Source: Ottelia alismoides (Eukaryota; Streptophyta; Magnoliopsida; Alismatales; Hydrocharitaceae). Taken from it: a DNA stretch of 64,000 nucleotides. Location of the stretch: NCBI GenBank assembly GCA_037367405.1, contig JAZKJV010007246.1:466001-530000 (forward strand), read 5' to 3'. Under the pieces are notes generated by a model. That model saw nothing but the letters and a program-made list of their open reading frames with translations. It did no database searches and was not told the DNA's origin. Of the stretch, positions 1 to 12,457 are shown piece after piece. The translations under genes and the position numbers were made by a program. Each line of letters opens with the position of its first letter. The stretch's first letter is position 1.

Positions 1-2489
1 ATCCAGCTAGGTCCACCAGCTTCCCTCTTCTATCCACTTCAAGTTATCCTCCATGGCTTGCCATAAACCACATGTAACTTCTTGTGACTCATCATGCTTT
101 CCTATCATCCTCACAAGCTTGTGGCCGCACGAGGTAGGAGATCATAGACGATGATCTAGCCACTTCAATCAGTGATCAAGTTCAGTGCTTGGTCCAGGGC
201 TCGTTTGCGACAATCCTTTTCTTCTTAATTTGATTCTTATAATTCACATAACTGTATAAAAAATGCCCTAGGATTCAATCAAACATCTAAACTAAAATCC
301 CAAGCATTTCACTTAATTTACATTGTCTGTCATTCTCCATCCTTTATTTATGGTGCAGACTGATGGTTATGGTTATCTGCAAACATTAAAACGGCCGAAC
401 TTTTAAGTAAATTTCTTTTCACTGAAAACAGAATATTTATTTATTTCCTCTCTTCATCTATTGATGGGGTCCGTATACAGTGTAAACTGTCGTTCGGAGC
501 ATGGCTTCACTATGGACATGGATGATGTGGATGTGTAGATTTCAACCATTAAAAAAAATTGATGATGTGGATGTGTAGATTTCAACCACTTTTGCAGCCC
601 ATGGATTTGCTGTTGGTTGTTTCCAAATAATTAAATTTCGTCCACATAGTATCTTATTCCAATAGTCGTTGGAAGATGAAGTTTATTGCAATGAATACCA
701 AGAGAATAGCGAAGGGGAGGTAGAATGGCAAGTTCCCGGTAGTCGATTTCCTCCCAATTTGTTCTCCAGAGATTAGGGATTAAAAAACGAGCCACAAGAT
801 ATAAATAAATGATAAACATAGATTGGCAGCATAGAAAATTGGAGATGAAGGCACATGCTTTCTAAGCGCAATTAAAAAATTATCATGCGCGTCGTTGTGA
901 TTACAATGTGACGGAGAATACCAAATTTTAGTTGTTTGTTTGGATGTAAACTATTGTTTATTTTTCAACGTCATCTATCTACTGCTCGAACTTACAATAA
1001 AGATAGAAATTCAGTTCAAGTCTACTGATATTAGTGTTCGTTTTTTTGTGAGAACCATCGTGATCATGACTTGTATGAGATTTCATTTGCTAGCAATAAT
1101 CAAATGCTCGATATTATGAAGAAAACGGAGCCGACGGTTGTCTTTTTCGTTGCATTACATCTTGATTTGAAAATACTCTCCTCCGGCTAAATTTTTAATG
1201 ATACAGATTATCCGGAAGTTAAGTTTCTGTTTAAATTTTTAATACAAGTGCTTTTTATTGTAGATTATTTTTATTCTTGAATTCTGCAATTAAAAGATGT
1301 TTTATCCGTTACTATATTCTTTTCAATGAATCATAAAAAAATGGTGATATGTTATTTTCTTATTTAATATTTTAATAGTCATCGTTAATTAGCTTTAATA
1401 CATATTAGATTAGAAGAAGAAACATTCAGGAATGGATGGATATATGATGTTTGTAGAAACGATATAACAAGGGATACAGTATGTGCTGTCAAGTTGAAGG
1501 TACGTAATTAATTTTTGAAACAAATAATATCTATTGTTGTGTATTTAACATTTACTATTCGATAGTATTTAAATTATTTGTTGGTATATGTCTATTTTGT
1601 TGGTGTAGATTGATAGTGAAAGTTTGGCATGCCTTATCTAGGGAAAATATGATAACAAAATATTAGATGTCGTGGCCACACAAGATAGAATAGTCAAAAG
1701 GAGATGAATCTATATGATTGTTTTAAGACTTTTCTCGTTACTTTGATGTAGACCAATACAATATTGCAAACTATGTGATTTAAAACTACACTTGATTTAA
1801 CGTTTGAAATATCTTCACTTGTAAAAAAGAAGGTGCACAGAGTATCCTCCACATGGTTCTATGGCAGTTGATCCACAATAGGTGCAATAATTTAAATGAG
1901 TATCCTCTGATGGAATCGTCGAGGTCTGAGAAGTTACTCTACAATTCGACAATTATATAATCTTCTTAATGCTACATAACTTATGATTTGTTTCCTCTTA
2001 TAAACTCAGTTATGAGGAGCAATGATGAATCACTCGATCTGTTACTAAAGAAGGAGAGAGCATCGCTAAAGCGGTCGAAGCGAGTCGACAAAAAACTATT
2101 ATTAAGCGAGTTGGTAGAAAACTATTATTATGTTTTTACTACTAAATTCAAGTGTATAACAACAAGTATATGAGTGTCGAAAGGGTAGATAGTGAAGTTA
2201 TTTAGTTATTAGGGTTTTTTAATTTTTAAGGAACTTTTTTACATTTTTTATGGATTTTGTTTGTTTTTATATGTTTTATATTATTGATTACATTTTGTTA
2301 GACCAATTAGGTATATGCTTTATATTTTATTATGTTTTAATATTTTTAATATTGTTATATTTCCTGATTTTTAAAATTATTTTTTTAGCTTGTGTTTTTA
2401 TGAATATTTAATATTTAAAAATAAATTACTAATAAAATAAATAAATAAATGGAAAAAATATAACATTTTTTATTTTTCTCTGAATATAG
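1..2489. other. AT-rich intergenic stretch, no gene recognised
   Basis: No reading frame here looks like a protein gene. The longest are about 60 codons, without recognisable motifs. Base composition is strongly AT, with runs of T and A increasing to the right. A short direct repeat lies at 521-588. From about 2200 the sequence resembles the AT-rich U5 parts of the LTRs further along, so it may be very old retrotransposon debris; that is inference from texture only. Confidence 0.5.
521..588. repeat. 28-bp direct repeat, two copies 12 bp apart
   Basis: The block beginning gatgatgtggatgtgtagat is present at 521-548 and again at 561-588, identical over 28 bp and separated by an A-rich 12-bp spacer. 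It looks like a recent local duplication. No known element is recognised around it. Confidence 0.85.
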
Positions 2490-3420
2490 GAAATAAGATA
2501 AAATAAGGAAATACCATATTTTTGGTTTAATAATTTTTTTCTATATTTTTTGTAATTTTAGGAGCTTTTTAAAATTTTTATGGATTTTAAAGTTAAATTG
2601 AAGTCGAAAAAAATGAATTATAAAAAGATAGATATTGATTTTATTATTTTAAAACATACAAGGGGAAATAATTCAGGATTTTGTTTTTAAATATATGAAA
2701 TAAAATCTTTAGAAAATGTGTAATGCAAAATTTCATGATTTTTTGAGTATATAATTTTTATAAGTTTGGAAAATATTTGAATTTTTAGGCTTTTCTTTTG
2801 ATGTTTTTATGTTTCTGTATATGTGAAAATATATAATAAATAAATCTAATAAAACTTTTCGGAATTTTTAGAATTATTTTGGAATTTCGTGGATTATTAA
2901 ATTTGAAAATAAATTTATGAAACTATTTTTTTGAAAATGTAAATTAATTTATTTTTACAAATGATTTAGTACAATGTACAATAGAATATGATGTATTTAA
3001 AGAACTTTTTATTTTATTTATAATCAAACTATATTTATTTAATATAGAGTTAACAAAAATTAATAAAAGGATTGTAACACAAGGGTAAGAATGTAATTAA
3101 AAGAAACTTTACCCATCTCAAGAACTTAGAATAAACAATCAAAGAAAATGTGCAAATGATCCCAACTATGCGTCAAATCCACTTTATACATTAATATAAG
3201 GACTAAAATTCAAAATAGATAAGGTTCGTGTTATACATTGCAATTAAGGAAATAAGTCAAAATAAAGAAATAACATATTTTTGGTTTTATAAAATTTTCT
3301 CTATTTTGGTAATTTTCAGAGGTTTTTAAATATTTTTATGGATTTTAAAGTGAAATAGAAGTTGAAAAAAATGAATTATAAGAAGATAGCTATTGATTTT
3401 ATTATTTTCAAAAACAAACA
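2490..3420. repeat. Local tandem duplication (unit 1 and start of unit 2)
   Basis: The sequence from about 2490 (ggaaataagataaaataagg) recurs from 3249 (ggaaataagtcaaaataaag) and runs in parallel for about 160 bp, including the shared tail near gattttattattttc. This gives a unit of about 760 bp. The second unit is interrupted at about 3420 by LTR relic D and resumes at 5637. The copies differ by scattered substitutions, so the duplication is old. Confidence 0.7.
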
Positions 3421-4412
3421 AGTGGATCCGGGGTGCTAATTATAAAGTTTACAGAATCTTTGAATAGCCAATGAAATTTTATGAACTAATCCGTAATAGC
3501 AAAAATGGGGAGGTTATCACGCAAATTACCCAGCAGAGGGGCATCCAACGGCAGATATCGGATCACTTATACACGTGGCAGCCGCTGATCAACCGATACC
3601 CCTTCATCGTGCGACTCAGATTAGACGGAAGTTGGGAAATCAGATGGTTGGGGGATGCTTCATCCAACGGCGCCTGTAGCAAGCTCCTCCCCGCGTTCTT
3701 GTTCTTCCCAGGTCCGCGCAGGCGGTGGCGGAGCGCGGCGTTCTACTCCGGCGGCGCGAGGTACTCTCCAGATGGATAAGTTTCAGCGCGGAATACCTGC
3801 AAAAGAGGTTAGTGGTGACCGCGGGCAAAATGCCGCAGCCACCAGGAGATGGAATGAGACGGACTCGGCAAAATGGGGCTCGCCGGAGCAAGCTCCGGCG
3901 AGATGGAGTGGTGGGTGAACAAAGGTGTGCGAAATAGGGCGGATATGGGAATTAATCCTACGACTGCAAAGAAGTACAAGAAAATGCAAACAAAATGATA
4001 AGGATAGGGACCTCAAGGCGCAGAAGCTCCTGAGATGGGACCTCGACGGCGGCCACGCTGGAGGTTGGTGGAGACGCCCTCGCCCACGCCTTAAGCCTCC
4101 TCGATGAAGCTGGAGAATGGCCCTGTCACTGCCTTCATCCAGAGCTCCAGAAGAATGCCCAAGACGGGTCAAAAGAGGTTCCAAGGGAAATGGAGGTGGC
4201 TGGACGGTTTTTGAAACATGGGCGAGGAGCGACTTTCGAGGAGGCGTCACGGGCGCTGTGGTGATGCTCGGCCCAAGAAAAAGATAGGGCGTGATAGCTG
4301 GATGGTAGGGTAACATCTTTCATGAAGGAAGCGTCTTCAAAGGGTGGAAGACGCGCCCTCGAAAAATGGGCGAAAGATGGAAAAAACCAACAAACTGACA
4401 AGAGCAGGGGGG

Positions 4413-4448
4413 GGGTCAGACAGTTGACCGAGGTCAACTGTCAGACCC
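4413..4448 (-). promoter_or_regulatory. 36-bp inverted repeat with inverted TTGACC boxes (U3 of relic D)
   Basis: Two 17-bp arms flank a GA centre and pair along their length except for one A-A mismatch. The core gttgaccgaggtcaac (4423-4438) is two head-to-head TTGACC boxes, the core bound by plant WRKY factors. The same core lies in U3 of LTRs A, B and C (24039, 11629, 50215). In those elements it is 200-215 bp upstream of the TATA box; here no TATA box survives at that distance. Confidence 0.7.
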
Positions 4449-4449
4449 A

Positions 4450-4477
4450 CCTGGTTGGTCCACGTGGACCAACCAGG
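4450..4477. repeat. 28-bp perfect palindrome centred on a CACGTG box
   Basis: The 14-bp arm cctggttggtccac is followed directly by its exact reverse complement, so the 28 bp are perfectly self-complementary with a G-box (CACGTG) at the centre. It starts one base after the 36-bp inverted repeat at 4413-4448. Element A has only one half of it (attggtccacg, about 24021), so the palindromic form is particular to relic D. Confidence 0.9.
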
Positions 4478-5636
4478 GAAAACCTGCATAAAATGATTTA
4501 TTAATTCAAATTAAAATAGGAGATGATTTTATTAATTTTTAGTTATAAAATAAAAAATGTTTATTTTTTTATAAAGTATTTTATAGCGATTTTTATTTAT
4601 TTTTATGAAGTATATTTTTACAAGTTTGCATTTATACCCTTATAGGTATCTATATCTATGTATTAGAGTATTTTATTTTTATTTGGTGTATTTTAATTTA
4701 TTTTATTTTGGTTTTTATTTTCTAAAATTATAAAATACTTTTATATACATGAATATATTTTTATTTTAATTTTCTGATATATTTTATACACTTAATAAAA
4801 TGAAAGTGTTATTTGTATAGGTATGGCTACATATATTATACCTATGTATTATAATATATACAAGTATTTTTATTTGTATTTTATTTATGCTTTTATTCTG
4901 ATTTTAATGTACATAATTATTATAAGTATTATTTACAATATTATAAAAATATAAAATTATAAAAATAATAAATAAAGAATAAATGGAATATTTTAATATG
5001 TACAAGTATACAATGAGGGTCCAAAAGTCAACTTTCAAACCGTAGCTCCGCCAAATGCGAAACCACCACCATTAATTAGATTATTTTCTTCTATATACAA
5101 TTAAAGGTGAGTACGCTGTATTTGGAGTTTTTATTTGTGAGATACGGGTCTGGGAAGTTGGCGTTCTGGATTTTTATTCAGACCATAACTTTTTATCTGT
5201 ACATTATTTTTCTTTGAAATCAATTTTGTATTTTTCTTTATTAATTTATCTACAACTTTCATTTACAAAGTTTCTTTATTTGATGAATAAAAAGTGGAAC
5301 CAAAAATGGGTCCCAAAATGAATAAAGAATGAATAAAAACTATAGATATTTTATCTGTATTTTGGCCCTTATCTCCCCCTACTTTATTCCTTGTCGACCT
5401 ATTCATCAAGATGCCTAGGTCTCGGGGTTTCGGGTCATAAAATATTTACAATATTTTATTCTTTTTCTTTTCTTTTCTTTATTCTATTATTTTGGCTTTA
5501 AAAACCGCATTTTATACAATATTTACACATATATACATGAATGCTAAAATGCATGAATTACGCCTATTTATGCGCATTTACTAGGGTTTTTAAGGCCAAA
5601 ATGATAGAATAAAGATGATGAAACGTGGATTCATCA

Positions 5637-5966
5637 GCTATTTTTTTGAAAAATAGTAAATTACTTTATTTTTACAAAATGATTTAGTATAATGTACAAT
5701 AGAATATGAAGTATTTAAAGATTCTTTATTTGATTTATAATCAAACTATATTTATTTAATATAGAGTTAACAAAAATTAAGAAAAGGATGGTTACACAAG
5801 GGTAAGAATGTAATTAACAGAAACTTCATCCATCTTAAGAAATTAAAATAAACAATCAAAGAAAATGTACAAATGTTCCAAGATAGGCATCAAATCTACT
5901 TTATACATTAATATAAGTACTAAAATTCAAAATAGAGAAGGTTCGTGTTATACATTGCAATTATTC
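5637..5966. repeat. Continuation of the duplicated unit interrupted by relic D
   Basis: From gctatttttttgaaaaatag to gttatacattgcaatta the sequence parallels 2925-3246 nearly base for base, with scattered substitutions. It is the right part of the second duplicated unit, displaced by relic D. It fixes the right end of D at 5636. Confidence 0.8.
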
Positions 5967-8900
5967 CAAGCATGTAGATGTAGCGATGTTCAAGTATATT
6001 CAGGGTCAAGGTATCCATCTTGATGCATTCATTTTGACCCTAAACTGACGGGTATTAGTTTCAAAATGATGGGGTAGGTACCTATTATAGTATGACCCAT
6101 GTCTCATCCAAAAAGAACAATTGGATTAATAAGTACCCACAAGTACCCGATTAGATGCTTCCACTAGGTAATTGATTCAAAAATATGCAAATGGTTAGGG
6201 TACAAATACATGTATATAAATATTGTTCTTATCTCTTTTTAAAATGAAAACAAAGATGCCGTACATATTTTGGTCAATTTGGAAAATTATTATCAAATCA
6301 TTTAAAAGGACACGTATATGAATTGGATGCAAATCAGATAGAAAAATTTATAGAAGTTACTATGTTCTAGATTATATTATATTTACACACATTTGATTGC
6401 TCATTCGTGACGTATCCATACATGTATCCATTTGAAATGGATATACATGTGGATACCAAATTTTTAGTTAACACATATGATAATGAATCGAATATTGTCC
6501 AAATCCATATATATATTCAACAAAGATCAGAATGAAGGAAATATCAACGAATCACCTCGTCCCCACACGTGCACACAAACATACATGCACGCACGCTCGC
6601 ATGTATACAACCATCATGACAACCAAATAGGGGTAATCATTAACATAATTAGATATGGACTCACACATGCATACATATATTGATATATCATTTGTCAGTT
6701 TACATCTCAGTTATGTCTTCTCTTCATTTCATAAGAATGAACCTATACGGGTGTGACCTTTATTGGATCAATATCCAATTGCGCTCCTTCCGATTTCATA
6801 TATTCATATGGTTTATATTATACACATAATTTCAAATATCATCAACACTTATATTGCATTCTGTACCATTTAGATTATTATGTACATACAACATTATCAT
6901 CATAGTTATGATATGGTTACCGATGTATATATTTACATATTATTGGCCTTCTTTATATCCGTCACATCTCACTAGCAATATTTTATTTTCTTTAGACGAA
7001 CACATACCACATTAAAAGCTTTCACTTGTGTGCACATATCCACGAGTATAAATATACTTTATCATATAATCCATAAATAATGTTCCATTTAAATATTAAG
7101 TAACAAAATTGAATACAAACAATTGACTAGTCTAATAAATGAAGAAATGGATCCATGAAGCAGTGATGGCAAAAACATACCGTGAATTTTAAAGTTAATA
7201 AATAGAGTTCACGAAAAATTATAATTATCAAAATTATCCCTTGATTAACTTTATCTATTAAATTGGCAGTTTTCTTTTAATAGAGGTGTTACTTCCACAT
7301 GTACTCGTGAATACCAATTACTGGTTGATATAAACTACATACCTGTTACAATCAGGTAGTTGTTAGAACGCGATGAGTCGACCTCAGAATTAATAACAAT
7401 TGGTCGGGGCAGGTCACATGAGCACTTGAGGTTTGAGAAGCTTTTATGGGCTTGGACCTCTACGTGGTGGTAAGTGATTGGTACATGAGGCATGGATTAG
7501 CTAGTGCAGGCTTGATCGCATTCATTAGATGGAGTTTAGATCCAATGGCTCATGTGAAGGTGATAGGGAGTGGTACTGATCAATAAATGATGCTTTGATG
7601 AATAGATCAGACTAGCTTGCTTGAATGAAATCTCATCCGCTCGTTTGATCCAATCCAACAGTAACTACCCTCCTGGAAGAACAACGAAGAGGGTGACTCC
7701 AAGCATGCTTGGATCTCTGAGATCTTGTTCTATTTGGCTCGAATTGGTTTCACACCAGTTTCAGGAGCTTTCATAAAGTTTTTTGTGTTTACTTATGGTT
7801 GGGTATGGCTTAGAGGTAGAGTGTGGATGGATCAAGAGAAATATTGCTTGGACTTGAAGAGGGCACTCAAAAGCTCCTTGATTTGGTTGTTAGTTACTAC
7901 AAAATGCATCTAGAAAGGGCACCAAACTATTAGGGGCTCTTCTCCCTTAGATTTGGCAAGTAAGTACCTCTATATCAAGTTCGAGAGGTGCATATCAGTA
8001 AAACTCACTGGAGAATAGGTGTGGGTGATCATATCTAATGATTTTCCGCTTGATGCGCATCCTAGCCACTGGCAAGTACTTCGAGTTGCCCTGGTACTTT
8101 TATCATCTGAATGGTTATAGTTGGGCAATCTACGAACCGTAGAATATGGCCACATCAAGAAATAATACAGAGAATCAAATCTCAATGCGATCAAGATTAT
8201 TTATTTTACTTGGGTAAGTCCTAAGGTCGAGCTCAGGGAGGTAATGCGAGAGATATAGAAAATTATGTTTTTAGAGAAATGATTATTTTTGGTATTTTGT
8301 ATTTTTTAGATTTTTTATGGATTTTAAATTAAAACATGTATTTAATTAATCAAGGAAATATGATGCATGGTTTTACAAATATTTTCATGCAAACAATTAG
8401 TGTCATGTTGTGTGGTGAGAAAGAAATAAATAAATGCAATCCTTTTTTATTTTTAAATATGGATGAAAGATGATGCAAGATGAATGCAGTAAGCCGAGCA
8501 GGTCAACTATATATTAAAGCCAAGCTAATTTAATTCAATGATTTCACAAGCCCTTCTCATGTACTTAATCTTTGGTAAATGAATATTTAGTTAAACTACA
8601 ATGAACTTTCCAAATAAATGTTCAGATGAATCACCGATTAATTAGCAATAAAAAATTGTTGACTTAATATACAAATAATTCCTTTAATAATTGATGTTTA
8701 GAAATCTCACCAAATAGATATTTTAGCATGCCATGTAATAAAGATTGAAATAAGGTTCAATTTGACATAAAGAACACAAAAATCGGACAAGTAAAGCTCG
8801 AGATATGATTATTTCAAGTTTTAAGTACTAAAATGTAAAAAATCAATATATCTTTCCAGTTTGAGCTTTTGATTTTCTGCAAAGTCCTAAAGATGCTTGG

Positions 8901-9102
8901 GCTTCCTTGCAATCTACCTCTACTTGGTGGTATGACTGTTACTTCTAGAACGTGCGGGGACAAAAAATTCCCTCACGTACGTACGATTCACGTGAGGCGT
9001 GGTTCATGGCGGAGGCTTAGACCTCAACGTGGATTCTCCTAATCACTTTGATTTTCCTCAGGTGCTTAGCTTGGATGGTATCTACTAGATAGATCTCGGA
9101 TG
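5967..9102. other. Intergenic stretch, no gene recognised
   Basis: No convincing coding region. The short open frames (60-75 codons) have no recognisable motif. The segment contains an imperfect hairpin at 6412-6456 and ends at the target site of element B. Around 8190-8260 there is weak resemblance (tttacttgggtaagtcctaaggtcgagc) to the U5 end of the LTRs (tttacatggtaagctaccagggtcgaac near 9254), so part of it may be another very old LTR. Confidence 0.45.
6412..6456. repeat. Imperfect 45-bp inverted repeat
   Basis: gtatccatacatgtatcc pairs with ggatatacatgtggatac across a short AT loop. The arms are about 21-22 bp and differ by two 2-base insertions. It could fold as a hairpin. No terminal duplication or element around it is recognised. 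Confidence 0.7.
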
Positions 9103-9107
9103 TTAAA
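9103..9107. repeat. Target site duplication of element B (left copy)
   Basis: TTAAA directly precedes the left LTR end TGATGA. The identical five bases follow the right LTR end at 22309-22313. Five bases is the usual duplication length for Ty3/Gypsy integration. Confidence 0.9.
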
Positions 9108-9147
9108 TGATGAGCGACCCGATCAACTAAGGTAAAGAGGTATCAAT

Positions 9148-9160
9148 GGTCGTTGCGACC
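9148..9160. repeat. U5 palindrome GGTCGTTGCGACC in element B
   Basis: Five-base arms around TTG (six-base in A and C, where AGGTCG pairs with CGACCT). The motif is preserved 40-45 bp from the LTR end in A, B and C, although the surrounding bases have diverged. Confidence 0.7.
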
Positions 9161-11407
9161 TCAACCCCTCGGATCTGGCTCAATCCAGAAAAAGAAAGAC
9201 CAACAAATATAAATCAAGCAAATAAAACGAATAGTGGTCTCGCTATTTTATTTTACATGGTAAGCTACCAGGGTCGAACACAAGGAGCACGGATTGGGAA
9301 AACCTACGAAGTAGTCAGAATTCAAAAATAAAGATTTTTTGGTGGATTTTTAATTTTTAAATTTATTTGGATTTTCAATATTGGGAAAAGGGTGAAAATG
9401 CTAAGAAAACCTCAATCAAACAATTATTAACTACTTCAGAAACACTCAGAAAATTCAAATAAAAATATTTTTGGATTTTACGAATATTCAGTTGTTTTGG
9501 TATTTTTCTCATATTTTTATGATTTTAGTTGATTTTATAAAAATGAAAGAAGGATAAAAATCAAAGGTACCGTGCAGCCAGAATCAAAAGGTTATTTAAA
9601 AATATATAAATAGCCTATAAAATTCCAGAGACAATTTAATGAGAAACTATAAGAAAATACTAACTACTGAAACTGAAATTGCATTTTTTGATTTTTATGA
9701 ATTTTTAATGATTTTTATGAGTTTTTAGGGTTTTCACTTTTTAGGGTTTTTATAAGTCCAAAAGCAATGAAAATTGGACTGAAGGAAAAACATGCAAAAA
9801 CAAACACACAACAATTTGTTTGTATTTTTAGAGCTTTTTAATATTTTTAGTTGATTTTTCAAATTAGGCAGAAGCAAATCAGAGGTTTTTGAATTTTTAA
9901 AAATAGAAAATGAAAATAAAATGGGCCCAAAAATTCAAAGGAATTTTTACAACGTGGTAGGAGCCACATGTCCAAATTTCATGAAATTTGTATATGATAT
10001 GATATTTTATTCAACCAATCAAAGGCATACAGCATGTAGGGACCAAATCGCAAGAAAAACAAGTTCTAGGGACTAAAACGTAACATGCATGAAAAGTCCA
10101 AGGAGCCTACTGCAATTTTCACAATGAATTCAACACATGTCCAAATAAATAACGCATAGGGGTATGTATGCAAATAAAGAATCTATTTCATCAAAACATA
10201 ACATCCATATATATTCTAGGAGAAAATATGCAAATGTCAGAGAAAGGCACGTGACGATGCATGTGCACCCATACAAACATGAGTAAATAGCAAATATCAA
10301 AAACTGCAGGGGCTATAGTGCAAAAAGTCCACAGTGTACTAATTTATTTAATAGACTAAATAGGAACATAAAGAAACTACAGGGGGAGAGGACGCAAATT
10401 ACCCAGCCAGAGGTGTGCGGCTCATGTGGGTGACAGGTGGCGGGCGGTGAGTGGCTGGCGACGTACGGTGGAGATGCTGACATGTTGCACATCCAACGGC
10501 TCTGACACTATGGCTAACGTGGGGAGTACGTGGCCGTTAGATGTCAGATCTAACGGCCTGGCACGAGCAGGTGGTGGACGGTCCAGATGGCAACTGGGAC
10601 AGAGGCGAGATCTGACGGTGGAGAAGGCAGTAGGAGGAACTCCTCCCTGGCAAAGTTCGTCGGAGGTCCAGAGGTGCTCCGGGCGGCTAATGGACGATCA
10701 GATAGAGGGGCTCGACTCGCGATGCTCCTCCGCGTCGGGTGGCAGTGACGGATGAAGCATCCACCGGTCAGATCTCCGGGAAGGGGGGTGCGACATGGGA
10801 TAGCTCCGGCGACGAGGTTGAGATGCGATCTGGGGGCAATCTCGCGCTCCTTGACCTGCAAACAAAGGCTCTCACTTGGAGGAATGCTTCGGCGAGGGTT
10901 ATTTGATAAAAAGCTACGGGAAGCAATGGGGAACGATGAAGGGAGGTTCCAACGAAGGTGGTGGAGGGAGCCTAGCTCAATCTCGGCTCGGATAGCCGAG
11001 ATCGAGATGATCAGACTATGGAAGAAGGGTGATGATGGAAGGTGGGGTCGATCTGAATGGATAGGGATGATTTGTGGAGCTCCGACCGTTGGATCGGAGT
11101 TGATGGAGCGACGGATGCAAAATCGGAGATAGCCAGAACTAGGATTGATGAGAGGTCTACTTGAGGATCTAAGAAAAATCCTGAGCTCCAGGAGGATGCG
11201 GTGAAGGGGGTCATCGCCTCGACCACACTGCGGTAGGTGGGGAGGCTCGAACGCGGCGACACTCTGGCCACGTACGCTGAGCTTCGGCTACATGCACTCT
11301 CTCCGACCACCAAAGGGCGCTTCCGAACGGTGTCACCGAGGGGAAGGTTTCTAGGGTAGAATGAGGGCTTGCGGTGCGAGCTACTGATCTGGGCAATGGA
11401 GTGAACC

Positions 11408-11414
11408 TTTTATA
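11408..11414 (-). promoter_or_regulatory. TATA box of element B 3' LTR
   Basis: Read on the minus strand this is TATAAAA within cttgctataaaagg. It lies about 215 bp downstream of the TTGACC palindrome, matching the spacing in LTRs A and C. The other LTR has the same box at 21267-21273. Confidence 0.7.
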
Positions 11415-11628
11415 GCAAGTCCTAGGAGGCGAGGTTGAGCGGGCATGTGCACGTGCACCAAGGAAGATCCACTCTTCCCTAGGGATCCGCGGGGGTCGTG
11501 GATCCAAGAGGAAGGGGGGGAGAGGTGGAATAGGAGTGAAAGGCGGACGGATCTACGAGGGATAAATGGTTGAAATCGGCCTGAACGCGGATCCGGGCGC
11601 AAGTGGTCCGGCGGGGGGGGGGGGGGCA

Positions 11629-11644
11629 GTTGACCGAGGTCAAC
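11629..11644 (-). promoter_or_regulatory. Inverted TTGACC (W-box) pair in U3 of element B 3' LTR
   Basis: gttgaccgaggtcaac is a 7-bp inverted repeat around GA. It is flanked by a run of Gs on one side and tcccc on the other, which extends the pairing. WRKY proteins bind TTGACC/T, so regulation by them is a reasonable but untested reading. Confidence 0.6.
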
Positions 11645-12442
11645 AGTCCCCTATGAACCAATCACAAAATTCCAAGGTCAAAATACTTAGAAATTAATTT
11701 AAAAATCGAAAATGATTTTATTTAAAAATATTTTCAACAAAAAATGTATATTTATTTTAAAAGTATTTTTTGTGATTTTTATTTATTCTTTTAAAAAATA
11801 AATTAATGTATATACATTATATTATCTTATGTGCATATATAAAATATTTATTTATATTTGTTTTATTTTTTTACTTTTATATAAATACTCTAATGTTGTA
11901 TTTTATTTATTTACAACATAAAATTTAGAGTATAAAATGATTTTTTATTTTTATTGATTATTTACCAGTATTAAATAAATAGGAATAGATACATATATAC
12001 ATGGTGTGTACAAGGTCGAGAGAGAAAATTATTTTGTTTTTAATTTTATTTTTCTCATTTTTATTTTATTTTTAGAGATATATACAATATAATAGAAACA
12101 AATTTTTATTTTTTTGGGAAAATAAATTATTTATATTCATCTATATATATAGGGGATATGTACAAGATGAGTGGCCCTATCTCTCTCTACTTATTTTATT
12201 TGGCGATCAGGCCCATGTTGGGCCCTCTCTTGGGTTCAGATCACTCAATATTCATTCTAAATATTTCCTTCTTTTTATTTATTTCTTTATTCTTTTATTT
12301 TTGCACAAATGCATGCTAATTATTGATTATCAACAAATGCATGCTTATTGACAACTTCTTGTATTTACAATCATATACATGGTGTTTTCCAAGAAAAATA
12401 GCTAAAATAAAAGAATAAAGAGTGATAAATGGGGATTTATCG

Positions 12443-12457
12443 CCCCCCTATACTTTA
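12443..12457 (-). other. Polypurine tract of element B
   Basis: On the minus strand this reads taaagtatagggggg, directly adjoining the start of the 3' LTR. It would prime second-strand synthesis. It is almost identical to the 3' arms of the internal hairpins (ctaagtatagggg), the basis for calling those PPT-like. Confidence 0.8.

Larger units (their letters stand above)
3421..5636 (-). mobile_element. Truncated Athila-type LTR relic D
   Basis: This piece has the architecture of the minus-strand LTRs of elements B and C. It has a GC-rich block (about 3530-4480), the double TTGACC palindrome of U3, a long AT-rich U3, and a right end at 5636 in ggattcatca that mirrors the TGATGA LTR start. The bases near 3515 (acgcaaattacccagc) match the corresponding part of the element B LTR near 10395. 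About 1 kb of U5 is missing on the left, together with about 275 bp of the flanking duplicated unit, so a deletion removed the left end. No internal coding region is attached, and it may be a solo LTR remnant. The left boundary is approximate. Confidence 0.7.
9108..12442 (-). repeat. Element B 3' LTR, full length (about 3.3 kb)
   Basis: In element orientation it starts at 12442 next to the polypurine tract. The first base pair is mutated (CGATAAAT instead of TGATAAAT). It ends at 9108. It carries the U3 TTGACC palindrome (11629-11644), a TATA box (11408-11414), GC-rich transcribed sequence (about 10380-11180), an AT-rich U5 with TGCAAATA motifs, and the GGTCGTTGCGACC palindrome (9148-9160) 40 bp from the end. 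The left end abuts the TTAAA duplication. Confidence 0.9.

Noticed and set aside
1988..2173. 61-codon plus frame rich in Lys and Arg
   Set aside because: Short, without homology that I recognise or gene signals.
3783..4316. 177-codon minus-strand frame in relic D
   Set aside because: It sits in the GC-rich LTR block, has biased low-complexity composition and no counterpart frame in B or C.
11611..11626. Long G runs as quadruplex elements (also 21478-21490)
   Set aside because: Single homopolymer runs beside the TTGACC palindrome. Lengths differ between the two LTRs as expected from slippage, and there is no clear four-tract pattern.
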